30,424 bases of DNA from contig CAZPEM010000021.1 in the NCBI GenBank assembly GCA_964585575.1, positions 1 through 30,424 on the forward strand. The letters run 5' to 3'. Positions 11,701 to 23,700 of the stretch are shown piece by piece. The notes under the pieces were generated by a model. It worked only from the letters and a program-made list of their open reading frames with translations. It searched no databases and was not told the origin of the DNA. The stretch comes from UBA4655 sp964585575 (lineage in GTDB: Bacteria; Planctomycetota; Planctomycetia; Pirellulales; UBA1268). A program made the translations under genes and the position numbers. Numbering within the stretch: the first letter of the stretch is position 1; every line of letters starts with the position of its first letter.

Positions 11701-14700
11701 CGCCGTTGACGACCAGCTGCTCGATGCCGTCGTACGACACGATCCGGCCCGCCCCGGCCACGAAGTTTTCGGTCACGATGAACGTGTCGCCGATCGGCGT
11801 GCCGGTGATCACCACCGTGTCGGTGCCGCTGCCGCCGAAGATGGTGACCGGCGCGTTCTGCAGATACTCGTAGCGGTTGTCCCCCGTGCCGCCGAAGAGC
11901 TTGGCGAGGTTCGTGATCGAGGCCGGGTCGTCGGGATTCTGCGAGAGCACGAGGAACGTGTTGACGACAAACCGATCGTTCCCCTCCTGGCCAAAAAGAA
12001 ACAGCGCCGCAGCGTTGTGGTTCACCTCGAAGTAGTCGTTGCCGGTGCCGCCGTAGAGGTAGGTCACCGTCGAGACGCCGTTCGACATGTGGAGCGTGTC
12101 CACGATCGGCACGCCGGCCGGGTTCTCGAACGTCGCGTTGCCACGGTCGGGCACCTGCGGCACGACGCCGATCCGCATCCGGTCGTCGCCGACCGCCGTG
12201 TCGATCACCGTCTCGATCGCCGTGTCGCGGACGTCGATCGTGTCGCCCCCATCCAGCGTGAGCACCGTGAGCCGCTGCACGCCCTGGAACACCACCCGCT
12301 CGCCGGCGGGATTCTCGCGGCGGATGAGGCTCTTGAGCGCGGTGGCGACGGTCGCGTCGGTGTCGCCCTGGATGCTCGTGTAGCTGTATTGATCGGTGCC
12401 GATGCGGATCGTCCAGGTGCGGCCGGCGTTCACCGTGCCGTCGATCGCGTTGTCGGCGGCGATCTTGAAGGAGGCGGTGCTGCCGGAGTGCTGGAGGGCG
12501 ACGGGCACGCGGTCGCGGACCACCTCCACGACCCCGACGAGCGAGGAGGGCCCCGTGATCGTGACGGTGGTGAAGATGTCGGCCGCGTTCGTCGGCCGCA
12601 CCGGGAAGATGCTCGAGTGGGCGAGCGCGACGCTATATGGGAAGGTCGGGTCGTCCTTCGGCCCGGAGAAGACGTAGCCGATGCCGCTGCCGCCGTCGAT
12701 CGTGAGCGTGTCGGCGCCCGGCGTGCCGAAGACGTAGACCTCGTTGTAGCCCGACGTGCCGCCGGAGTCGGCGACGAGGTAGCGGGCTCCGCGACCGGTC
12801 GGCGACGCACCCTTGAGCGTGATGAGGTAGTACTCGTTGGAGTCGCCCGAGGCACCGAGGTTGTCGAGCACCGTCGTGCCGGTCCAGTCGGAGACGGAGA
12901 TCGTCTGGCTGCCGACCGTCACGCTGCCGAGACTGTCATTGACTACGAGCGTGTTGTTGCCGTTGCCGCCGACAATCGTCGCGGCAGAGAAGATCTCGAG
13001 GCCCGTCCGCGGGTCGCGGAGGCTCTCGACGACGGCGTCGGCCGCGTAGACCCTGCCCCGGTCGCCCAGCCGATGGAAGACGGGTTCGCCGCCCGCCGGG
13101 ACGGCGGCGTTGGCAGCCTGCTCCTCGACGATGCTTCGCAGGCCGAGCGGCAGGCCCGAGTCGCCGAGGATCGTGCCCACGATGAACGTGTCGCCATAGA
13201 GCGAGATGCCGGGTGAGTCGAACTGCTCTGAGAGCGTGTTGGAACCGCCGGCGTCGTAGAAGGCGTCGAACCCGGCCGCGGCGGTGAACGTGTCGTCGCC
13301 GAGGCCGCCGTCGAGCACGTCGGAGAACGCCGAGCCGACGAGCCGGTCGTTGCCCGCCTCGCCTTCGAGCGAGATGGCGATGACATCGGCGAGGACACCC
13401 GCGGCGTTGAGCGTGTCGTTGCCGCCGCCCCCCCGCACCCGCAGGCTGTCGGCGAGGAACACGGCCGATCCGTCGGCGGCCCGGTGGGGCGACGTGTCGG
13501 TCGCGTCGCGCCGGGAGTTTTGCAGCGTGATGGTCGGGCCGCCCTCGATGCCGACGACGACGTCGTCGTCCACGGTCGAAACGGCGAATGTGTCGGCGGC
13601 GAGCGACCGGTCACCGAAGGGGGTCGTCTGGCCGCCGTGGACGATCACGGTGTCGTGGGCGCCGTCGTGGCCGACGTTCGGCACCTCGGTCTCGATGGTG
13701 GCCAGTTCGAGGTACGACATCGTGGTCTCAACGGCCACGGGGGTGGCCGGGTCGAGGCCGAGCGTGATCGTCGCCGTCGAGCTCGTCGCCGTGAATCGGC
13801 CACCCGCCTGCACGGCGGCGGCCAGCCGGCCGGCGATGGTGGCAAGCGTGATCGACGGGGCCTCCGTGGCAGTGACCGTCGTCATGTAGTCGGTCTCGCC
13901 GACCGTCAGCCGCCAGGTGCTCGCAACGGTCCTCGGGATCGCGGCGGTGAGCGTGGCGGTGGCGGCGGTGTAGCTCCTGACGAAGACCTCGTCGGGGCTC
14001 AACTCGATAACGCCGTCGGGATCGAACTCGGCCTCGTCGGCCCGCAGCGCCGCCTGCGATTCGTTGGCGAAGACGACCGCATTGCTCACGAGGAAGGCCC
14101 TGCCGGCGTGTGCCGACGCGAGCGATACCGTGAATGAGGCGGCGTCGCCCTCGGTCGTGAAGAGGCCGCCGGCCACGATCGCCGTCCGCAGCCGCCCGGC
14201 GATCGTGGCGAGCGTATCGTCGGCCGTCGCGGTCGTGCGGTGGGACGTGCCGTCGATCACGACTTGCCAGACGGTGCCGGCGGTCACGGAACCGGCGAGC
14301 GTGACGAGCGTGCGTTGTTCGGTGCTTGTGTCGGCGTCGATCGTGCCCGACACGCTGCCCGCCACGAGCCGCGGGCTGCCGGCCGCCGTGAGCACCGGCC
14401 GCCAGACCTGCTCCGTTCGGGGCTGCATGAGCGTGGAGTCGTCTTCCTGGATCTCGGGGTAGGCGACGGAGATCGTGCCGCCTGAGGCGCCGGAGCCGGT
14501 CACGCTCACCACGCCGCCTGAGGCGGTGGCCGCGAAGGCCGCATCGGCGTCGATTACGGCGGCGAGGCCGAGGGCGACCTGGGCGAGCGTCGTGTCGGAG
14601 GCGGCGACGGTGTAGGCGAACGATGCCTCACCGACGACGAACGTCCAGACGTCGCCGGCGGCCACGTCGCCCCGCAGCGTGAAGGCGCTCGCGCCGCCGG

Positions 14701-17700
14701 TCGTCGCGGGAGCGATGACGAGCGGCTGCATGAGCGGCACGGCCACGGTCGTCGAGCCGGCCGCCACGCCGAGATCGATGAAGAGGCGGCTTGCGAGCGA
14801 GCCCTGCAGGTCGTTCACGGTGATCGTGTCGCTGCCGGCACCGGCGTCGATCCGGAACGTCTCGAAGTCGGTGGCGTGCACGAAGATCGACCCGACGGCC
14901 ACCTCGACCCCCGCGGCGGGCCGGGTGAGCGTGACGGTCGCCCCGTCGGGCCGCGTGGCGGTGATCGTGGCCGCCCGAGCAACGGCCGACACCGTGATCG
15001 TGTCGGCGGCCGCTGTCGCGGTGACGACGAGCGTGTCGACGCTGCCATCGGAGGCCGCGCCGCCGGCAAGCGCGCCGTCCCCGCCATCGACGAAGAGGTC
15101 GCCGCCGCCGTGGCCGCCGACGTCCAACGTGATTGTGTCGGTGCCCGTGCCGCCGAGCAGATAGTCGGCGCCGGTGCCCCCGACGAGCACGTCGGTGCCA
15201 GCGCCGCCGTAGAGCCAGTCGGCGCCGTCCTCGCCGGCGAGCCGGTCGTCGCCGCCACCCGCGTCGAGCAGGTCGTTGCCCTTGCCGCCCGAAAGCTCGT
15301 CGTTGCCGTCGCCGCCTTCGAGCCGGTCGTTGCCGTCGCCCCCCGAGAGGGCGTCGTTGCCGCCGCCGCCCCGCAGGATGTCGTTGCCCTTGCCGCCCAC
15401 GAGCGTGTCGTTGCCTTCGCCGCCGTCGAGCACGTCCACGAAGTCGCTGCCGACGAACTGGTCGTTGCCATCCTCGCCGAAGACCTCGCGGGTGAAGCCC
15501 GCAGTGGCATCGGTCGCGTTCAGGATGAAGCGGTCGTTGCCCTTGCCGCCCCGCAGCCGCACGTTCGCGGCGACCGTCCTGTCGATCGTGATCTCGTCGT
15601 CCTGGTCGGTGCCGGTCGAGCGGATGAGCGTGACCTCGGAGGCGAGGAAGAAATTGGAGAAGCCACGGGCCTTCACCTCGATGTATTTCGTAGTGCCGCC
15701 GCTGCCATCGGGGAGCTCCACCTGCCTCACCTCGAAGCGATCGCCCGTAGTGACGCCGTCGCGGGTCTGCGGCGAGAGAACGAGGTCGAGCGTGGAGCCG
15801 GTCCGCGTGGCGAGCGTCGGTGCGGGCTCGTCGTCGCACTGGTAGTTGAACTCGGCGATCACGCCGCGGAAGAGGCTCTTGCGGGCCGAGAAGATCGTGA
15901 TCTTGCTGCCGAAGATCTTCACGCCGACCCAGAAGTAGGCGTCGAGCCCCGCGACGACATCGCCGTAGATGTTGAAGATGCAGGCCGGTCCGCGGTCGAG
16001 CAGTTCCTCGAGGTAGAGCTTGCCGTCGTACTGCGGCGCCACGGCGTAGCCGCGGGACGGGTTGTTGTCGATGTAGAAGCCGGTGCCCTCGTTGGGCTTG
16101 TCGTTGAGGTCGAAGTTGACCGTCGCCTGGATGTAGCCCTCGACGCCCGCCTCGACGAGGCCGCCGATGCCGACCGACGCCCCGGCGATGATCTTGGCGG
16201 AGAGCGTGGCCTCCGGCAGGTCGTTGCCCGAGTTTTGGATGCCGTGGTCGGAGACGAAGAAGCCCTTCGTGAAGATGAGCGGGATGTCCTCGGGCCGATA
16301 GCCGCCCGCCTGGAACTGGAAGAAACCGCGTGTCGTGAGGCCGAACGTGAAATTCGTCGTGGCCCGCACCTCGCCCCCGAGCTTGGCGTTCAGCCCCGGG
16401 AAGATCGGGAACGACTGCTCGTAGAGGAACTGGAGATCGAGTGCCGGCAGGTCGTACTCGAAGAGCGTGACATCCTGCCCCGAGAGCAGGCCGAAGGCGG
16501 CCGCCGGGTTCGTCAGCAGCGGGAACCGGAAGGCCCCGGGCTTCGAGCCGATCTTGGAGGTGATGCCGTTGGCCTTTGAGTTCGTGCTCGGCACCTTCGA
16601 CGACGTGGGCGTGTCGGTCGGCACGGCCGCGGGGTTGCTCTTCACCCGCGGATCGCCCCCCATCACGAACGTGCCGAACGACACGAGGATCGGCTCTCCG
16701 GGCGGGGTGTCGGCGAAGTCGCCAACGAGCTCGACGAAGGTCACGATCTCCGCGATCGCCTTCACCGCCTTGACGACCGACGCATACTTCGTCGATCCGA
16801 GCAGTGTGCCGGCGATGTCGAGCAGCGACGTCTGCTTCGCCCCGAGCTGCTTCAGCAGCACGATCTCCTTGGTGAGGATCTTCACCAGGGGCTCGAGGGG
16901 CTGCGTGACCGTCCGCACCTGGCCGATGATCGGCCCGATGAAGCCGGAGATGAACTCGCCGAGATCGAGCTGCACGTTCTCGAAGGTCACGATCGGCGCC
17001 GAGCCGAAGGTGGCCTGTGAAGTCCCACCGCCGAAGGTCGCCTTGGCGAAGGTCTGGTCGTATCGCAGCGTCGCGGTGATCGTCGGGAACCCGAAGCTCG
17101 ACCCGCCGACGGCGGCCGTGGACATCCCGAGCGACGCGTGGAGATCGATATCGGCCTCCGCGGAGAGCGTCGCCACGATCGCGAGGCTCTCGCCGAGCGA
17201 CCAGCGGTCGTCCGAGGCCTGGAGATCGACGCCGAACTGGCCGTAGAAGCCGCTGGGCCGGCCGTCGTCCACGTCGCGGAGCGATCCCTGGAGAAAGACG
17301 ACGTTGGCCGAGAGGCTCGCCCCGGCCGAGACGGTCGCCGAAAGGTCGAGCTGCAGGTCGTTGCCCGATTCCGTCACGCCGCTCGTGTCGAGGAACAGGC
17401 CGTCGGTCACGCTCAGGCCGATCCCGAGGCCCATCACGTAGTCGAACCGCAGGTCGATCCGGTCGTTCTCGCCGGTCTTCACCGAGAATCCCGGGATCGC
17501 GGCCGCGAAGTCGATCGGGATCGACGCGACGATGTCCTCGGCGGCCGTGGGATCGATGTCCCGCCACTCGAGCACGCCGCTCCCCTGCGGAAACATGTGC
17601 TTGAGCAGGCTGTCGCCGAGCGTCACGTTGAAGGAGATCGCGCCGTTCTCGACGCCGATCTGCACCTGGTCGGGGCTCGTCACCTCGACGAGTTGCTCCG

Positions 17701-20700
17701 CGCCGGTCATCGGGTCGAACAGCGTGCGACCGCGGGCATCCCGCAGGGGCACACGCAGCACGTTGAGCCCGGGCTTGCCGAGCTTCTCGTAGAGGGCCTC
17801 GCGGATGCCGCCGAAGAGGAGGTCGGAGACGAGCTGGTCGTTGGCCGGATCGTTGTCGGCGTTGCGGTCGATGGCCACGGCGAGGCGGTGGCCGAGGCTG
17901 CCCGACTCGTAGCGGCCGGCGGCGGTGACCGCGAGCGACTTGCCCGCGGCGGAGACGCCGAGGAAGCGGTCGCGGAGGCCGTCCACGAAATTGGCGGCAT
18001 CCTTGAGCTGGTCGCCGATCATCGGCAGGGCGAGCGTGGCGAACCGCGACGAGAGGCCGTCCTTGATGCCGCTAAACATTCCGTCGAGGCTCTCGAGCAT
18101 CACCTCGGGATCGTTGAACACGGCGAAGATGTCGCGGGCGACCCCGAGCAGGCTCACCCGCGGCGCCGTGACACGGAGGTCGTAGTCGTTGGCGCCGCGG
18201 AAGCTGCCGCGGATGTCGAGCACGTTGTCGGCGATGCCGTCGAGGTTGCCGTCGGCGTCGCTGCCGCCGAACGGCAGGCTCGCCGTGGGGAAGTAGAGCG
18301 GCAGCTTCGCATCGAGCGAGCCGACGAGATCGACGTTCCAGAGCGTCTTGTCGGCGGCGAGTTCGGAGACGGAATGCACGCCGTCGGTGGCATCGGCGGT
18401 GAGCGAGATCGTGCCCGAGAGGTCGGCGGCGATCGTCGCATTCTTCATCGCGAGCGAGAGCACCGGCTTGCCGGCGACCACCACCGACCCGGTGATGTTC
18501 ACGGGATCGAGCGTCTCGATCACGAGTTTCTCGAACTCGATGCGGCTCGTGTCGGAGACGAGCACCTTCGGGTCGCCGAGCCGGGAGAGGTCGAACGTGA
18601 AGCCGAGCCCGAGCGTTACGTCGGCATCCACGTGGAGCTTGCCGCTGCTCGAAAGACGCAGGCCAAGGTCGTCGCCGGTGAGCGCGTCGCCCACGCCCGG
18701 CAGGTCCTTCAGGTCGAAGGCGATGTCGTAGTCGCCGGCCACCGCCTTGCGGAGGTTGAGGTCGAGCCGAAGGACCGAGTCGCGATACTCGAGATCGACC
18801 GCCTTGTTGTCGTCGTAGGTGCGCACGACGTCGCGGTCGGCCTTGGCGGCGGCGAAGGTAGCGGCCGCCGCGGTGTTGCCGGCGATCAACGTCTCCGCGA
18901 GGGCCGCGTCGGTCGAGAGGCCCGTCGCGGCCAGGGCGGCGAGCCGTGCGCGGGCCGCGGTCACGTCCTTGCCGGCGACGGCGTCGCGGTCTGCGAGCAC
19001 GCTATCGACGGCCTCGATCCCGGCCACGGCGGTCGCGATCGCAAGATCGGTCGCCGATCCGTCGAGCCCGGCATCGGCGAGCAGCCGGCCGCTCGCCACG
19101 AGGGTGGGGCTAGCGGCGACGAGGTCGCGGTCCTGCGTGGCCGCGAGCTGTTCGGCCGAGCGGTCGTAGAAGGTCTCGATCGCGGCGTCGGTGGTCGTGT
19201 CGTCGAAGCCGAGGCCGACGAGCGAGTTCCAGGCGGCCGCAAACGGGGCCGCTGCATCGGCCGCGAGCCGCGAGCGGGCGTTCTGTAGGTTCGTGAGCAC
19301 CGAGCCTGAGAGGCCCCGGGTGGCCGATGCCCAGGCAATAGCGTCGGGCGTCGCCCCGAGGCCGCGGGCGAGGAGGGCACGGGCATCTGCAAGCAGGCTC
19401 GCATTGCCAGTGGCCTTGACGAGATCTCGGTTGGCCCGTGCCTCGGCGACCGAAGAAGCCGTATCGAACCGGCTCGCGATCTCGTCGTCGGTCGTCGTCT
19501 CGTCGAAGCCGAGATTCGCAAGCCGCGTCCAGGCCGCGGAGAAAGCCGCGTTGGCGGCCAGCGCGTCGCGGGCCGCCACGAGCTCGGCCTGCCTCGCCGC
19601 GTCGGCGGCGTTCGCGACGGCGACGGCCGCCTGCGTGTCGGTCGAGCCTCCGTCGAGGCCGCGGATGGCGAGCCGGTCGGCGGCGGCCACGAGGTCGCGG
19701 TCGGCGACGGCCGTCGCGAACGGCGTGGCGAGATCCCGCCGGGCGACCGCGATGGCGACATCGCCGTCGGTCGAGGAGCCCCGGAGCCCGCGGGAGAGGG
19801 CGACGAGCCGGGCGTAGGCGGGCTTGATCGTCGCGACGTCGCCCATCGGCAGGGCGAGTTCGAGCACGCGGTTGAGCTCGCCGTTGAGGTCGATCTCGAA
19901 CCGGTTGATGTCGGTGAGATTCTCCTGCACCGTCTCGATCGCGGAGATCACCGCCTCGACGAGATCGAGCGAGCCGTTGCCGAGCAGGTCCACGGCCGAC
20001 TTGTCGATGAACGGCAGCTTCCGGTAGGCCGCGCCGTCCTCGGCGATCGCGGAGGTGAGGGCGGTCTTCAGCCCCTCGAGCGCCGCATCGAGCGACACGT
20101 TCCTGAGATCCACGAGCGACCCGAAATCGGCCCCGTCGAACTCGAGCGTGTTGGGGATGATCTGCGTGAAGAACTGCGACGCGGTGAGCCGGCTCGTGTC
20201 CTGCTTCAGATCGCCTGGAGCGTTGAACGAGCCCTGCAGCGTGCCGACCGGACCGTCGGCGAGGCCGGCGAGCGCCCCCTCGAGCACGAACGGCAGCCGC
20301 ACCTCGTAGTTGCTGTCGGGATCGAACCGGGGCAGGCCGAGGTCGAGCGCGTCGAGATCGTCGGCCGAATCGACGAACACGCGGCCGCGGGCGGGCAGCT
20401 CCACCCCCGCCTGGAGGAAGATCACGCCGTCGTCGATCCCGACGCCGATCGGGCCGACGGTGAGCGAGGCGTCGAAAGCGTTTCGGCTGCCGACGGTGAC
20501 CGTGCCAACGAGCGCGGGGCTGTCGATGTAGAACCGGCCGCTCGACACGTCGATCCCGAAGCCGAACTCGAGATTCAGCGATGCCGAGAGGGCGAGCGGT
20601 GCGGTCGTCGTGAAGCTCGCGAAGCCGGTGAGGTCGAGGCCGAGATCCGCGAGCATCTGGAAACTCGGCGTGACGGTGGTGCCGATGCTCGTGAGCGGCA

Positions 20701-23700
20701 CGGTCGCCACGAACTCCGAGAGCCGGCCCGACGGGGCCAATGACACGCCCGGCACGCTCGTGATCGTCGCGGCATTGGCGGCCGGCGCGGCCATGATCGC
20801 CGCGACGATCCTGTCGCGGATCTCGCTGCCGACCTTCGCCGTGATCGTGCCGGCGGTCGTGTTCCAGTAGTCGGAGACCTTGGCCGGCACGAACGGCAGG
20901 TTGAAGGCGACATCGAGCGTGTCGCCGAGGTCGTCGGCCCACGTGGCGAACGCGGTGAGCCCGGTCTGGATCTTCTCCTTGTCGGTCTGGGCCGCCGTCG
21001 CGAGCGACAGCGGCGCGGAGAGGCCGCCTCCGAAGGAGACTCGACCCGAAGACGACCCCGCGGCGGAAAACGATCCGAGTGAGCCGAGCCCGCCCTCACC
21101 GCCGACGAACAGCGAGCCTTGGGCGGCCGGCGGTGCGGTCGTGAAGTTGAGGTCGGAGGCCGTGATCTCCTTGCCGAGGCCGTAGACCGTCAGCGTCAGC
21201 GACGGGGTCGTTTCATCGGTCTTGTTTGCTAGCGGCACGGGGTAGATCGTGAGCGTCTGGGCCGACGTGGCGCCGGCGCCTGCCATCGCGCCGAACGTGA
21301 CCTGGTTCGACGGGAAGCCTTTCATGTCGAGCGTATCGACGAGCTTTCCGTCGGTGCCGACCGGGTCGACGAACAGGCTCCAGGTGCCGAGCGTGCCGAT
21401 GTTGGTCGGGTTGAAGGCGAAGGTCTGCGGGAGGCCATCCCGCAGGATGAATACGGCGTTCGTGGGCAACGCATTCGCCGCATCGAGTTGGAGCGTCTCG
21501 ATCGCCGTGATGGCGTCGGTCTCGTTCGGCGCTGCCCAAGGCACCGTGACGATCCAGGGGTTGGCGTTCGTGCCCTCGTTGGCCACCGTAGCCGCGGTCA
21601 GGTTCGTGTCGTTCGTGATCTGCACCTGGTTCTGCGCCGTGCCGACGAACACGACGAGATTGGCTTCCGTGTCGGGCACGTAGGTGTCGGTTCCCGTGCC
21701 CCCGGAGACCGTGTCGTTGCCCGCACCGGCGACGATCGAGTCGTTGCCGGCGTCACCTGTTATCGAGTCGTTGCCCGCACCGCCATCGATTTGGTCGTCG
21801 TCGTCACCGCCGGAGATCGTGTCGTTGCCGAGGCCGCCGGTGATCGTGTCCTTGCCGGCGAGTCCCGAGAGCGTGTCGTTGCCGGCCGCGCCGTCGAGCT
21901 GGTTGTCGTTGGAGTTGCCGGAAAACGTGTCGTTGAACCGGCTGCCGGTGGCGTGGTTGCCCCCCGCCACGCCGAGTTTGCCGCCCCCCGAGGCCGTGGT
22001 GCTGCCGAACTGGTAGGCCGTGTTGGGGAAGAGCGTCTGGAGCCAGGAGGGCCACTGGTACTCGCCGCTGATCCAGTCGTTCGGGTTCGGCACGACCGTG
22101 AAGTCGAACGCGGCGGCGAAGTCGGCCGCCGTTCCGCTGGTGTCGCTGGCGTTGAGCCCCGTCGGATTCCCGGCGGAATCGGCGAGCGTGAATTTCGAAT
22201 AATCGACGACGACGTTGCCGCCGGGGCCGGCGCCGATCCTCCCCTTCACCCTGCCGCCGTCGTAGAAGCGGAACGTGTTCGTGCCGCGGCCGCCCGTGAG
22301 GTTTTCGATGCCGATGCCGACCGCGATGCTGCCTTGCCCGATGGAGGCCTTGGCGAGCAGGTTGCCGAGCGACAACTCGCCCACCGTGGCCTCACCGGTG
22401 CCGAACGGGTCGAACGTGGTCGCCAAGACCAGGCTCATGCCCACCGTGATCGGCAGTCCTATGCCGACGCCGTTGTCGTTGATCAGGTTCTTGATCGCGT
22501 CGATGTCGTTGAGCGACACGCTGTAGATCGTGAACCACATGTTCCCGATCATGGCGGAGAAATCGAGCGTGTCCTGCGGGATGATCGCATCCACGACCGC
22601 GTCGCCGATCGCGCCGGCGGAGATGTCGAAGCTCGCGACGTCGTCGAGGGCGAGCGCTACGCCGAAGATCTGCGAGCGGAAGGCGTAGGTGTCGGCTCCC
22701 GATCCGCCGGCGAGAACATGGATGCCGGGAGCGATCGACGCCGGCGACTCGCCGACGGAGATCGTGTCGGCGCCGCTTGTGAGGAAGGCGAGCGGGCCCT
22801 TCTCGGCGCGGTCGGCGAAGGGAGTGGCGTCGGTGCCCCGCACGAGGTTGATGCCGGTGCGCACGGTCACGTCGCCCAGGTTGGACCTGGCCAGGTTGTT
22901 TCCGACGCCCCGCAGGCCGGTCGTCTGCAGTTTCAGCGCGTGGGCCGCCAGGTCGATCGCGGGGCCGAACAGGTTGCCGCTGGCCCACTGGAATCGCGAG
23001 TCGGCCGTCGACATCGGATTCCCCTGCATCTTGAGGTCCTGCAGGTTCACATAGTTGATCGACACGAGGCCGCGCAGGCCGCCGTTGCGGGAGATCTCGG
23101 GCCCGGAGTAGCTCAGCCGGTTCTTCACCTCGAAGTTGAGGTCGGCGATGCTCTTGGCGTCGAGGTTGAAGAACGCTCCCTGGGCGAACTTCGCCGCTTC
23201 GAGCGCCTTGTCGGCGACGGATCCAGGGAAGGTGAGGGCCTTGCCGATTCCACCTCCCTCGCCGCCGACGAGCCGGCCGCGGTAGGTCGCCCCCACGTCG
23301 AAGTTGAACGTGTTGCGAAAGCGGCCGCCGTAGATCACGGCGTGCCGATCGACGTGGGTGAAGACGATCTGGTTTTCCCGATAGACCGGCCCGAGGCCGA
23401 GGATGGGCAGCGTGCGGTCCGAGACCGTGCTCACGGTGAGCGTCACGTGATCCGGGCTGGTGCCGGGCCCGAAGCTGAACCGCAGTTCGCGGTTCACGGC
23501 GCGGAAGTCGAGTTCGAGCGGGGCCCCTTGGGCATGCATGAGCGACGTATCGAACGTGAGCTTGCCCTGCAGGTTTCGGGCGAGCACGTCCACGAGCGGC
23601 ACGGTCTGGGCGATCGCCAGCGCCGTCGATTGCCCGCCCCATGAGTCGTTGCCGAAGACGAAGCTCTGCTGGCCGCCGCCGAGCCTGACCAGTTCGACGT

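Noticed and set aside
6155..13216. Plus-strand open frame of 2,353 codons, and similar long plus-strand frames at 17138-19288, 21488-23644, 14876-16579 and 4808-5821
   Set aside because: All share the exact codon register of the minus-strand giant gene. Their openness follows from its near absence of TTA, CTA and TCA codons at high GC. Their products are Arg/Asp/Val/His/Gly-rich with no domain signature, whereas the minus strand gives RTX and DUF4347 motifs.
14628..17567. Minus-strand open frame of 979 codons
   Set aside because: It is in a different register from the giant gene and reads RTX DNA as runs such as RRRQRRPLGGRRQRPA. The true register gives GGxGND repeats at the same place.
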